A DNA stretch of 64,000 nucleotides, from contig NC_089180.1 of NCBI RefSeq assembly GCF_947507565.1, positions 3,531,069 through 3,595,068 on the forward strand, written 5' to 3'. Below, in pieces: positions 53,449 through 64,000 of the stretch; the first letter of the stretch is position 1, and the number at the start of each line of letters is the position of its first letter. Position numbers and translations under genes: made by a program. This DNA comes from Oscarella lobularis (Eukaryota > Porifera > Homoscleromorpha > Homosclerophorida > Oscarellidae). The notes under the pieces were generated by a model that saw only the letters and a program-made list of their open reading frames with translations, ran no database searches and was not told the origin of the DNA.

Positions 53449-55760
53449 ATTAGCCCTCGTCGTTCGCCTCGACTGGCGACGAGGTGTAAAGCACATCAGA
53501 TTTAAGTGAACCAATCCCGTTCTCCTCTTCCTCCTCTTCTTCCAGAGAGTCGGACTCAATATTTCCTCCCGTGGACGTCGGCATCAAGTAGGATTGCTGT
53601 AGAACAGCTGGCTCATCTTCCTCTATCGGCGAAGTCTAGCATCCGTGCTATTATTAAATCAATCATTTAGCTTTCATTTGAGTCTTACTGCATCCATCGT
53701 CTGCTCATCTTCATCAAATAAAACGCGCTGCTTAGCTGTCGAGCCCTTCTTCTTCTGACTGCGGGAAAGTCTCTTCTTTGACTATCACACACACACACAC
53801 ACACCCATATACAAAAGATGTACGTACAGTTATATCTCTTTCCTTACAGTTGACGATTGAAGGGACAGCCTTGCACGCTAAAATAATCACTACTGTATTA
53901 GCCCAGTCCAATACGCAGCACGCGACTCCTATTCCTTTCCTCAAATTTCAATGACAAGGGAGTCTTTTCGAGCAGTTTTTGCTGCACAAAAAAAAGAACA
54001 CCAGTCAGGTCCAAAACAAAGAGAGCACCATAAGAACGTGTATCTTACCCTGATAATTAGTTGCCTCTGAAGTCTTCGTCTCTTACTCTTCGATTTTCCG
54101 CTAGACGGCCACTTCGGTGGCGGAGGAGTTCGGCCCTCGTCGTCGTCATCGCTGCTCAACTAAAATAGAGTGCATATAAAAGAACGTGCAGTCGTCATGT
54201 TTCATATAAACGTACTGTAGGTGGTGGAGTCTTCAAATCGTTTTCAACTGGCATTGGCGCCACTGCTGCTGCTGCTGCTGCTGCTGCAGAATCATCTGTA
54301 TGAGCTTTCTGAGCAAAAATCTAATGCAAAAAAAATTCCGCCTCTCAATCACAATACAAAGAGCACTACTCTCTACTCACGACAACATCACCAGAGGAAG
54401 CCTCTTCTTTCATGGCTAACATCTTCTTCTTAGCCGATAGCAATCGTGAATGAAGTCTTGTGCTTCGCCTGATCGGACACGGTGTTTTCTGTAACAAAAC
54501 CAGATTGTAAATAAAAAGCCATTTGATTATTACATAATATACACATGTCACCTTCCTCGTCTTCTTGACTTTCTTTTGACAAACAGGAGTCATCTCCCTC
54601 TCCCAGCCGTTGAGCTGCGTCTTCTGGATCTTTGCAAACTGCTTGTCGATGTCTTCAATTTGGCCCTCGATCATGTCCCAATAGCCCTGGACATCGTCGA
54701 GAGTCACTTCCTTATCAATGTCGACATTCTTGAAAACAAAAATGAAACGCTTTTAATTAATTAATTAATTAATTAATTAATAATAGAAAGTCGAGCGCGC
54801 GTACCTCTGCGTCATCACAGAGTTTTTCGAAAAACGTGAACTTCTTTTGAAGCAGAAACTGCGCTTTTCTGACAGCAGCCCGAATCATTTTGCAGCCTGA
54901 ACAAAAAAATAAATAACGCAGCGGTAAACAATTCCTCAAAAAATTTCAATTAATTAAAAACCTTGCTCTGGGATATCCGTCTCTAAGTAGTTCGACCACG
55001 TCGCGCAAGCAACGTCAAATTCATCCGCCTTTTTGCGAATGATTTGTCGGAAATGGTTCAAGCGAGCAAGTTTAGTAGTAGGAGATTCCTCTTCCGTTTC
55101 CGTTTCCGTCTCTGTCACCGTCTCTGTCACCGTTTCCAGTTCTTTCACCGTTTCCAGTTCTTTGACGGGTGAAGCGGCGGAAGGGAGAGGAGGTGGCGCG
55201 AATAACACAACAAAAGGCGAAAATCCTTTTCCCAATTCAAACGACGACTTCTGCGAAAAGAGAGCGTTAATTGAATTAATTTGTAAAAATCCAACATTCA
55301 AAATCGCCTTTGTTTCAGTAGGTGTAGTTTTAATTTGTTTCTTAGGAGCCGGCATGGCAGGTCTAAAAATAATCTCTAATGAGTAAATTAACTAATTACA
55401 TATGTATTCTTAGACACTTGTTTGTGAGGCTTATCGCCTGTTTTCTGCTCTCCACCGTCGCTGAGGTGAATCTAAAAAATTGTATAATGTATCTGTCATG
55501 GGCAATTTCGAGTTTTTCTTATACCCCATTTTCTTGACGGGTTCCAGTCTTTCTGGAATCGTATTGGAGACGAGGAGGAACGGCTTTTTCTTCATCGCCT
55601 CCTGTCGTTTCTTCAGCTCTTTTCGCTTCTTGAATTCCTGCATCCGTTCGCTCATCGATTTTCCCTCGTCCTGGGTCGTCGGTCCTGAAGCGAAAGACTC
55701 GCGCGTCAATATAACAGAGCTCGAAAGGCGAACGAACTCGTTGCGATGTGCCGTTTCGGC
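53449..55760 (-). CDS. HURP/DLGAP-family (DLGAP5-like) spindle protein
   Basis: The multi-exon gene reads from about 55760: SVILTRESFASG, MSERMQEFKKRKELKKRQEA (HURP-like basic helix) and KKNSKLPMTDTLYNF. Then MPAPKKQIKTTPTETKAILN, a TETVTETETETEEES repeat and FRQIIRKKADEFDVACATWS with NYLETDIPEQG. Next come IRAAVRKAQFLLQKKFTFFE, LDDVQGYWDMIEGQIEDIDK and RRSTRLHSRLLSAKKKMLAM. Later exons add a poly-alanine stretch from a CAG repeat, a SSDDDDEGRTPPPPKWPSS exon and an acidic tail ending SSPVEANDEG at 53449. The W..x..LE.DIPE / GxWDMIxxQIEDI core is the GKAP domain. HURP binds and bundles kinetochore microtubules under Ran/importin control. Introns are short and GT..AG. The N-terminus may include the basic exon at 55859-55996. 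Confidence 0.8.
53786..53806. repeat. (CA)n microsatellite in a HURP intron
   Basis: About ten CA units lie just upstream (in gene sense) of an AG acceptor, where they serve as intron sequence. Confidence 0.85.
54754..54782. repeat. (TTAA)n tract in a HURP intron
   Basis: Seven TTAA units are present. Shorter TTAATTAA tracts recur in introns across the 46-62 kb region. Confidence 0.85.
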
Positions 55761-55786
55761 CCCCTCTTCGGAACGCGGTTTCGTCG

Positions 55787-55861
55787 TAGTCTGGATACCC
55801 GTCGTAGTCTGGATACCCGACCCTCTCGCTCCTCGAGCGAGAGGGTCGGGTATCCAGACTA
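55787..55861. mobile_element. Foldback element FB, copy 1 (perfect hairpin)
   Basis: The arm TAGTCTGGATACCCGACCCT with CTCGCTC (55805-55831) is repeated perfectly inverted at 55835-55861 around CTC. A partial arm, TAGTCTGGATACCCG, lies just upstream at 55787. It sits between the IBB-like exon and HURP exon 1. The element's own TAG creates the stop that ends the IBB-like frame. Confidence 0.85.
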
Positions 55862-55996
55862 GTTTCGTCGCGCGTTCAGAGCGTCGTGACGTTTAGTTCG
55901 ACGCCGATCGTGTTCCTCTTCGTCTTTTCGAAAGCGGCGGCGGTCCTCGGCAGAAAGTCCTCGCGCTTTGTACGCTCGCTGACAGTTGCGATCCAT
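55859..55996 (-). CDS. Basic exon resembling an importin-beta-binding (IBB) domain
   Basis: From ATG at 55996 the minus frame reads MDRNCQRAYKARGLSAEDRR then RFRKDEEEHDRRRTKRHDAL and NARRN, stopped by the foldback's TAG. The pattern YKxxGxxxEExRRxRxEExxxxRKxKRxxxLxxRRN is that of the IBB helix of importin alpha and snurportin. It lies immediately upstream of, and on the same strand as, the HURP exons. It could be HURP's own N-terminus (vertebrate HURP is controlled by importin beta) or the start of a separate importin-alpha-like gene. No armadillo repeats follow. Confidence 0.45.
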   Translation of the reverse strand: MDRNCQRAYKARGLSAEDRRRFRKDEEEHDRRRTKRHDALNARRN

Positions 55997-56189
55997 TTCT
56001 TTCTTCGTTGATTTCGCGTGCGCTTTGCAAAATTTATAGACACGTGGTCTATACATATCCTCATAAAACCGCGCCTACTCTAATTTTGGCATGCAACATT
56101 TCCCATGATGTTGAGGCTTTAGCTTTTTCAAGATACGCTCTGCACGTCGGCCTGGAGGCTGTAGCCCGCTCTGAGAATTATTATGTATT

Positions 56190-57978
<1,789 letters not shown>

Positions 57979-57981
57979 GTA

Positions 57982-58589
57982 TCAACTGCGATCTGAGTGC
58001 AAGTCAACGGCGACAAAGTCTCGTTGATTCGCATTGACTACGTCGTTTGGATCTGACGTCACATCTAGATTTTGTTTCAATGCCTGCAACTCGGACATGG
58101 CCTTTGTCGACACCTCGTATCGATGCAGGACAATGAAATAGTATAATATCGCCGCAAACACGAGAAAAACGAGGACAAAGACGCCAAGCACAACGCTAGC
58201 AACGAGAGCTGCAATCCAACGATTCGACGCCGAGCTCTCGTCGTCACTCAGAGTCCCATTCACATGCTCCAAAACGACGTTGCCTCCGTAGACGTGAGCA
58301 AATGTAATCCAGCATATAATCCAGCATATAATCCCCAATTCGAACATGAAGAGAACGATGCTGATAATCGTGGAGAACGCCCACGCGAGTTCGACGTATT
58401 TGTGAAGGCGCACCGCTTCCGGGTCGACGGTGTGACGCGAGCCGACCGCGTCGACGTACGGCAGTATGCACGTCGATATCAATAAAGCGAATAGATGAAC
58501 GCCTATTAGAATAGTCGTCGTCACGCCGAATGCGATTAGAAGTTGAATTGATATGTCCAACGGCAAGTCGGCCTCTACCATGGCAACCT

Positions 58590-58632
<43 letters not shown>

Positions 58633-58893
58633 TTTACTTTTTAATATAAATTCTCTAATTAAATAATTTTAATTAGATTAATTTTAATTGGATTAATTAT
58701 TTAAAATAATTTTCTACATGGCTTCCGTTCGAAAGAAGGGGGGAGGGAGAAAGTCGCGTAAGAAGGTGAGTGGGCGGTCGAGTCTTTTACCATTGCGAAT
58801 CCTGATAGGAGCGTTGACGTCTGGCTCGACTGCTTCGCGACTCAGCCACAGGCTATTCCAAGCCAAGTGATCGTACTTCTTCGAGACATTTGC
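57982..58893 (-). CDS. ORAI: Orai calcium-release-activated channel subunit
   Basis: Exon 1 (58791 to about 58893) reads YDHLAWNSLWLSR and, after a one- or two-base slip, KQSSQTSTLLSGFAM (start of TM1). A GTAAAAG donor leads to exon 2 (57982-58587): VAMVEADLPLDISIQLLIAF, GVTTTILIGVHLFALLISTC (TM2), LHKYVELAWAFSTIISIVLF (TM3), and WIAALVASVVLGVFVLVFLV (TM4) with a cytosolic coiled coil MSELQALKQNLD. The glutamate in VAMVE corresponds to the selectivity-filter acid, and HLFALLISTCILP and ELAWAFST are hallmark Orai strings. Orai is the plasma-membrane pore of store-operated calcium entry, gated by STIM. The intron's pyrimidine tract is a (CT)n microsatellite. The repeat ICWIICWI in TM3 may be a small duplication. 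The N-terminal exon is not located. Confidence 0.9.
58589..58630. repeat. (GA)n microsatellite acting as Orai intron polypyrimidine tract
   Basis: About 20 GA units on the plus strand are (TC)n on the minus strand, directly before the GACAG acceptor of Orai exon 2. Confidence 0.9.
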
Positions 58894-58954
58894 AACGCGT
58901 CACGTGCCTAACTCACCGGCGTGTTGCCCTCTGCGCATGCCCACTGCAGCAGCT

Positions 58955-60260
58955 TCAGAAAATGATCAGAAACGACGCTTCAGATCGGCAACTGGTATCG
59001 CTCGACCGACTCGCAGGCGTCGAATACATGCACCTGACGTCTAATTTGCATTGCAAATAGCGAGATTCGCGCGGCGCTCGCCGAACGATCACGGAAGACG
59101 TTCCGGAACTGAACGAGTGTGATTGCAAGCTGGTGGACAGCTTTTCCTCCACTACTTCCACTCGGTTTCACTTCAAAATCGATAGACAGCTTGAGATTCT
59201 CCGTTCCTATGTATCTTTTGAGTGACGCGGAGCCTTTTAGGTCACCTACTTGTGGCAACGAGAAAGCCATAAATGATTAGACGATCGCCGCTGAACACCG
59301 GAGGAACTTTTGATGGAGTTTGAATGACTTTGCTTTCCCCAGGTAAGGACCAGCTGATGTGAACATCTGAGAGTGATGGAGCCAATGAGCGCTTCAGCAT
59401 TCTCATTACCTACAGGAAACCAAATATGTGAAGTGTCACCCTAATTAATACCGTACAGTAGAACCCCGATTATCCGAACCCCTTGGGGCAGCGGGGGGTT
59501 CGGATAATCGAAACGTTCGGATAATCGAAATAGGAGTTTTTTTACACAAAACGGGTGAAATTTTAGGTTTTAGATAGCTTAGGTGTTTGAGTGAGAGAAA
59601 AAATAGAGCTACGGTGCGCTGTACGCCGTTGTGGCGGTTATTTAAGCTGGTAACACAAAGTTTTTTCTGTCGGCACGCCCAATTTCGGTCATGTGACTTA
59701 GAAATTCGGGGTTCGGATAATCGAAAGTTCGGATAATCGGGGTCCGGATAATCGGGGTTCTACTGTAGTGAGAATTTATACCTTAGGCTGCATTCGTTCG
59801 CCAGCTTGAATAAATTCACTTGAGCCTTTACCAGCTTTGGCTATTCCTTTCACGAGTTCAGTTGAAGCGCCGGATCCAATTCCAACAGAGAAACGCCTGC
59901 AAAAACAAGGCAATTATTTCAAAATGAACATTGACTGGAAAGACAGTACCTAGCTTTGCGAGCATTCTTCTTCACTTCTTCAATGACATGTATTGGATAC
60001 GTCCCCGTCAGTGAGTACAAAGATCTGCTTTGGAAGACCTTTCACAGATGGCATCTTGAAGATCTCTTCGAGAGGTGGCAGCAATTCTGTTCCGCCGAGA
60101 TCGGCTCGTATGCTTTTTGTGTGCTGAACGGCCTTGTCTAGATTTCCCTGATTATAAACAACACTCTCTTTGAACAGCTTCTTGTGGCTCGATCCGAATC
60201 CCACGATATTGAAATAGCAATCGTCGGGAATTCTCCTCCTCCCCGAGCGAGAGGGTCGGG
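58955..60260 (-). CDS. VWA5-type von Willebrand factor A protein, N-terminally truncated
   Basis: Minus-strand reading: RIPDDCYFNIVGFGSSHKKL, then DLGGTELLPPLEEIFKMPSV, KGLPKQIFVLTDGDVSNT (60240-59980), then RRFSVGIGSGASTELVKGIA, KAGKGSSEFIQAGERM, then RMLKRSLAPSLSDVHISW, PPVFSGDRLIIYGFLV, and DLKGSASLKRYIG to about 58980. This matches the VWA plus C-terminal region of the VWA5A/VWA5B family. The VIT domain and the MIDAS DxSxS segment are absent, because the exon begins inside a foldback half-copy (60245-60271). A one-base slip lies near 59265. A pogo-type MITE occupies an intron (59456-59765). The molecular role of this family is poorly known. Confidence 0.7.
59456..59765. mobile_element. 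310-bp pogo/Tigger-type MITE (CAGTAGAACCCCG)
   Basis: The left end is CAGTAGAACCCCGATTATCC and the right end, reversed, is the same. Both sides are flanked by TA. Subterminal motif GTTCGGATAATCGAAA is repeated several times in each arm. It lies in an intron of the VWA gene. Confidence 0.93.
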
Positions 60261-60271
60261 TATCCAGACTA
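60245..60271. mobile_element. Foldback element FB, half copy 2
   Basis: It carries one arm only (GAGCGAGAGGGTCGGGTATC then CAGACTA), identical to the right arm of copy 1. It forms part of an apparent coding exon end of the VWA gene. Confidence 0.85.
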
Positions 60272-60388
60272 CTAGTTTCGAGCCTTGCGATCGCAACGGT
60301 ATGCGAGTTTCGGCCCGAAATCGCTTCCACAGCGAGAAAACGTTCGTCGAAAATGACTACACGGTCGCGGAAAGACATGCGCGTAGGA

Positions 60389-60463
60389 TAGTCTGGAGGC
60401 CAGACCCTCGCTCAGGGAGAGGGAGAGGGAGAGGGAGAGCGAGAGGGTCGGGTATCCAGACTA
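60389..60463. mobile_element. Foldback element FB, copy 3 with expanded loop
   Basis: The left arm TAGTCTGGAGGCCAGACCCT is diverged. The loop is replaced by a (GGGAGA)n tract, and the right arm is intact (GAGCGAGAGGGTCGGGTATC then CAGACTA). It shows how loops in this family vary. Confidence 0.85.
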
Positions 60464-60484
60464 GCCCGGGAGAGGAGGAGAGGC

Positions 60485-61294
60485 TTGCGGACGAAAGAGA
60501 GCCCGCCCTGCTGTGAACGCGGTGGCAGTTACGATTCCCGAAAAACTCACCGAGACGATTTTGAGGCGTTGACGAGGACGAGAAACGGGCGGCTACGAGT
60601 CCAGTTACGACTTACGAGTCCGCGCTCGAAGGGGGAGATCCGGGAGATCCACGCGTTGGTGCTTGAATCTATCAGAGCCACAGCGGGAGAAGCTAGTTCG
60701 AGTTCGTCGTTTCATGTCGTAAAACCGGATCGTTATCCACAACTGGAATACGTGAATGTGATTAATAGCAGAGTTTTCGAAGCCAAAGAGCGCAAAGACG
60801 GGCCTGTGAACTGCATTGTCAAATTCTTGTCTATCAAGTACCCAGAAGAAGTGCATCAGCATTGCTATGAAAACGGCATTGCTCCTAAGTTTGACGTGGA
60901 AGAGGCTGACGGATACTCTATTGTTGTCATGGAGAAAGTTGAAGAGGCTACGAATCTCGACGAATACATCAAAGCTGTGGCTGCACACTCATCAAGCTGC
61001 GCGCCTTACCAACGTGTCATCGAAAGTATGGAAAGAGCTCTGCACGTTCTTCACAGCAAGGGCTATGTCCACGGAGATTTTCGAGGCCCCAACATTCTTG
61101 TCTGCTCCAGCGGTTCTGTTAAATTTGTTGATTTTGATTGGTCGGGCAAACAAGACGAGACGAAGTATGAGCAGTTGGGCAATTGCTATGTGTGGCCTTG
61201 TTTTAAAAACAGTGAGCTTTCGAGCCATGATCTCTACTTTCTAGCCAGATACAAGAGAAAAATTCGCGAGGCCGCTACTGGACTTCCTAAATAG
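60485..61294 (+). CDS. Atypical protein-kinase-like protein (HGD / DFD type)
   Basis: The intact ORF has a probable core start in the IHALVLESIRATAGE region. It reads NCIVKFLSIKYPEEVHQHCY (VxKF lysine), VVMEKVEEATNLDEYIKA (hinge ME), RALHVLHSKGYVHGDFRGPN (catalytic loop, HGD for HRD, and N) and VKFVDFDWSGKQDE (DFD for DFG). It ends after RKIREAATGLPK. This combination YVHGDFRxPNIL...FVDFDW is seen in a lineage-expanded group of small kinase-like proteins of fungi, oomycetes and invertebrates. The metal-binding and catalytic acids are kept, so activity is possible. The substrate is unknown. The true start is uncertain. Confidence 0.65.
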   Translation: MRTKESPPCCERGGSYDSRKTHRDDFEALTRTRNGRLRVQLRLTSPRSKGEIREIHALVLESIRATAGEASSSSSFHVVKPDRYPQLEYVNVINSRVFEAKERKDGPVNCIVKFLSIKYPEEVHQHCYENGIAPKFDVEEADGYSIVVMEKVEEATNLDEYIKAVAAHSSSCAPYQRVIESMERALHVLHSKGYVHGDFRGPNILVCSSGSVKFVDFDWSGKQDETKYEQLGNCYVWPCFKNSELSSHDLYFLARYKRKIREAATGLPK

Positions 61295-61309
61295 GAACAT
61301 ATTCACTCT

Positions 61310-61960
61310 TTTGTTCTTCTGTTGTTTGGCATACTGATTTACAATTGATATGAACGGCCTCATTGATGTCTTCTCTATAGTTGAAGTTCACGTAACCGTC
61401 CTATATCTAAATAAAAAACTCGTAGCAGCCGTAAAGTAAGAAAGGAAAAAAGACAACGATTAATTGATTAATTAATCCCTAAAGAGTCCCCGTAGTCTAA
61501 AATATAAGACTGAAACACTGTAAATAAAGCCACCCCTCATCCACATACCTTCCCATTCTTACAGGTTCATCCCTACCAAAGACAAAATGACCAAAGCCAC
61601 AAAACGCGTAGGTTATATATTAAACACTTATCTGATCCCTTGAAACACACAGTCCCAATTTCACCTTTCATTGACAGAAAAACGGTTCTATAAAAAAACA
61701 AACAAACTAAGTAAAAAAACACATACCGGTACCCAAACATTCACCTTTATATGCAGTCGATAACCGCGCCCTTCATAGCTCTCGTTCTGGATTCCTATAC
61801 GTAGAACTAATCTAAAGACAACTTTGGAAGTGAGTCATTCAATTAATAAATAGCCTCCGGTGGCTTCTCCATTGGGTCTTGCATATCATTCCTTTGACGT
61901 TTAGGTGAGACTTTGTGACACGTTTGAAAGGAGGTTGAATAAAGAGCCCAGACAATGTTC
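61310..61960 (-). CDS. Possible small multi-exon gene, minus strand, unidentified
   Basis: Candidate exons on the minus strand are separated by short introns: NESYEGRGYRLHIK (about 61750-61790, GT donor after AAAG), TVFLSMKGEIGTVCFKGS (about 61640-61690), YAFCGFGHFVFGRDEPVRMG (about 61545-61605, donor GTATGTG) and DGYVNFNYREDINEAVHINC then a stop near 61290-61410. Each has splice-like borders and a coding-like sequence. The order and phases were not proven, and no family was recognised. Confidence 0.3.
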
Positions 61961-62162
61961 TTTTGGACTAGAGTAGCAATGTTGCAGGATTTTAATTGGA
62001 GTCTTCACTTCAAGTGGGACACGTTTTCGACTCGTTTTAATTAAGGCCAGCAGAACTGATCCCTTAGCACATATACCCTAACCCTTAATTAAGGCAGTAG
62101 TGTAAATCAAACTCTCTCTGATATAATGCTGACCACGCCCATCCAATAAAAACCAATATAAT
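61961..62162. other. Intergenic, no gene seen
   Basis: This is AT-rich sequence with short direct repeats and no supported feature. Confidence 0.5.
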
Positions 62163-62849
62163 GGAGCCGACCACCAGAGTTGTACGGGTGGAGCCCGTAT
62201 AACGGCGGAGGGAGGCTCTCTCAAACGTGATCTTAGGGCCGGAAGTGTCTGTCTGTATGTCTGTTCGTCACGCTACGTATTGTGACGTCACATAAGAAAA
62301 CCCTTACTTTGTAAAGCGCATGCGCGACATATGGCCCAAAACGGTGCCCCAAAAAAGGCGATTTTCGGCGCGAATAAAGCGTTTTTTCTTTCATAAACGG
62401 AAAAAATGCTTAGAAACCCTTATTTCCAATTGATCTGTGCTATTTTCCGTGTTATAAATGCCCTGAGAAACCGAAACGACAGTTTTGATTGTCACGCTCT
62501 GACGTCACAATCAAAAGTATCCACTCATGTACAGTATGTGCGTGGGTATGTACGCGTGTACGGATAACAGGAAATATGACCCGTACACGCCCCCGTACAC
62601 ATGCATAGGTCCTCCTCAAATACAGAATACAGAGCACATTATCAAATACACTACGTCAGAAAAGCGCCTAATTAGGAAAACATTGCAGGTAGGAGTGAGC
62701 TGTAGTAGCTAACGGCTGTAAGGACCACGTGAATAGGTGACAACATAAAAAAATTATGACGTCACACTATGATATGCACTCGCGTACCGTAAGCGGTGGG
62801 AGACTCTGCATGATGGCAACACGGTGAACACCGAGCCATCATTCTCTAG
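62163..62849 (+). repeat. Dispersed repeat H1, copy 2
   Basis: It is co-linear with copy 1 (43363-44082), starts GGAGCCGACCACCAGAGTTG and ends in the CGGTGAACACCG hairpin then ATTCTCTAG|T. It lacks the long GTCT expansion and part of a middle segment (687 bp). Identity looks above 90%. Confidence 0.75.
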
Positions 62850-63403
62850 TAGTTTATCTGTTTGCGCATGCACGAGTCCCTACCAATTAGGTTATTGCTA
62901 CGTTTTCCCTGATGACTATGTCTCACAAAATGGCTTTGGATAAGGTCAATACGCAATGGATAAGCGTCGGGTTTCCGTTAATCGAAGCTTTAGGAAAAAA
63001 GCTTCGATTTAAGGTCCGACGAATTTTTAATTGGGGGGGACAGTTTTCGAGGAGAGCGTGTTGAAATTTTTGAACGCGCATCAAAGCAAAATTTTGTGCA
63101 AATCCCCACTCAGACATAAGCATTAGGGTGTTATAAATCCATGGCAATGATAGGAGAGGCGCTAAATATTTCTATTTATTTGGTCTCAAGTTGCAGCTGT
63201 TGACCATCCGCGCCCAATTTTTGCCTCCGTGCGGGTAGTTTCTCTACCTCAAACGCATGTGCGATCGGGAGATTACTAAAAGATCTAATAGTTTTGAGCG
63301 AAATAGTTTTCGTTATGCAGATCGGTAATCGCATTTTACAGGACTTCCCTGCAGACGTAGTCCGTCAGCGAATTGTTAGAAAAACTTTCACTAAATGCAT
63401 TTT
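62850..63403. other. No clear gene; one minus-strand ORF of unknown kind
   Basis: The ORF at 62923-63147 (-) has no motif, and a local inverted pair, TCGAAGCTTT...AAGCTTCGA, lies near 62983-63009. Nothing else was seen. Confidence 0.4.
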
Positions 63404-63895
63404 GGAGCCGACCACCGCAGTTGTACGGGTGGAGCCCGTATAACGAAGGAGGGAGGCTCTCTCAAACGTGATCTTAGGGCCGGAAGTGTCTGTATGTATG
63501 TATGTATGTACGTCTGTTCGGTACAGTATTGTGACGTCACACAGGAAAAACCCTTACTTTGTAAAGCGCATGCGTGAAATGGGGCCCAAAACGGGTACCC
63601 GAAAAAGGCGATTTACGGTGCGAATAAAGCGTTTTTTCTTTCAGAAACGAAAAAAATGCTTAGAAACCCTTATTTCCAATTGATCTGTTCTATTTTCCGT
63701 GTTATAAATGCGCTGAGAAACCGAAACGACAGTTTTGATTGTCACGCTCTGACGTCACAATCAAAAGTATCCAGTCACATGTACAGTATATGGGTGGGTC
63801 TGTACGCGTGTACGGGTAACAGGAAATATGACCCGTACACATGCATAGGTCCTCCTAAAATACAGAGCACATGCATTATCAAATACAGTACAGTG
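63404..63895 (+). repeat. Dispersed repeat H1, copy 3 (3'-truncated)
   Basis: It matches copies 1 and 2 from GGAGCCGACCACCGCAGTTG through the GTAT/GTATGTAT tract to about 63895 (ATTATCAAATACA). It then diverges, so the hairpin and CTAG end are missing within the window. Confidence 0.75.
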
Positions 63896-64000
63896 CGTGC
63901 CAGCAGCTCGTGCCAGCATAAATGGCCAAACGGGACTTTTAGTAGCGCGCGAGGAATTCAGAGCGTAGTTTACATTTGGCGTAGTTTTGACGTTTGATCG

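Noticed and set aside
55033-55386. Plus-strand ORF with Ser/Val repeats
   Set aside because: It is the antisense shadow of the TETVTETETE repeat exon of the HURP gene, which has proper splice sites and a GKAP domain.
58719-58766. A plus-strand gene start (MASVRKKGGGRKSRKK followed by GTGAGT) in the Orai intron
   Set aside because: It is only 16 codons with no acceptor or second exon found, and it lies inside a minus-strand intron whose pyrimidine-rich sequence explains the Lys/Arg/Gly codons.

Overview
The window is animal (metazoan) nuclear DNA. It holds intron-bearing genes for animal proteins: an Orai calcium channel, an m-AAA protease, a HURP/DLGAP-type spindle protein, a PDIA5-type disulfide isomerase, an SLC25A44-type mitochondrial carrier, a TRMT10-type tRNA methyltransferase and a receptor tyrosine kinase. 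Introns are very short (about 45-90 bp) with GT..AG ends, and many are rich in TTAATTAA. No bacterial operon, CRISPR array or recognisable tRNA/rRNA gene was seen. Compact introns, a dense and varied transposon load and stray death-domain-like and myosin exons would fit an early-branching invertebrate such as a sponge; that is inference, not proof.

Region 1 (1-34.4 kb) is a transposon graveyard with few or no working host genes. In order: a Mutator-type tail; an OTU-like segment followed by an intact MULE transposase with a SWIM finger; a Penelope-like RT relic; a gypsy RT scrap; a P-element/THAP9-like transposon; an unidentified minus-strand transposon ORF; a Helitron helicase with a canonical 3' end; hAT/ZMYM-type, Tigger and further P-like and hAT remains; an unnamed dispersed repeat (R1, three copies); four near-identical 170-bp pogo/Tigger-type MITEs; and a complete Tigger-type element nested inside a P-like element. 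A death-domain-like exon and a myosin motor exon are stray host pieces.

Region 2 (34.43-42.05 kb) is one 7.6-kb satellite array of 25- and 32-bp units with higher-order repeats nested at 234, 698 and 1,142 bp. It is flanked by a hAT transposase tail and a thiolase exon fragment, followed by a decayed receptor tyrosine kinase.

Region 3 (43.3-64 kb) is gene-rich: a proline-rich unknown; TRMT10-like and SLC25A44-like genes head to head; PDIA5-like and a coiled-coil CCDC34-like gene head to head; an HSPBP1/SIL1-like tail; a palindromic minisatellite beside a BTB-BACK gene; HURP; an m-AAA protease fragment carrying a MITE; Orai; a VWA5-type gene; and an atypical kinase. Two full copies and one partial copy of a 0.7-kb repeat ending in CTAG-T (H1), and a foldback element family, are scattered through it.

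Several otherwise well-conserved genes carry one or more single-base frame breaks, some in homopolymers, as do the transposase ORFs. This may be real decay or uncorrected assembly indels, and it should be settled before any gene here is called a pseudogene.
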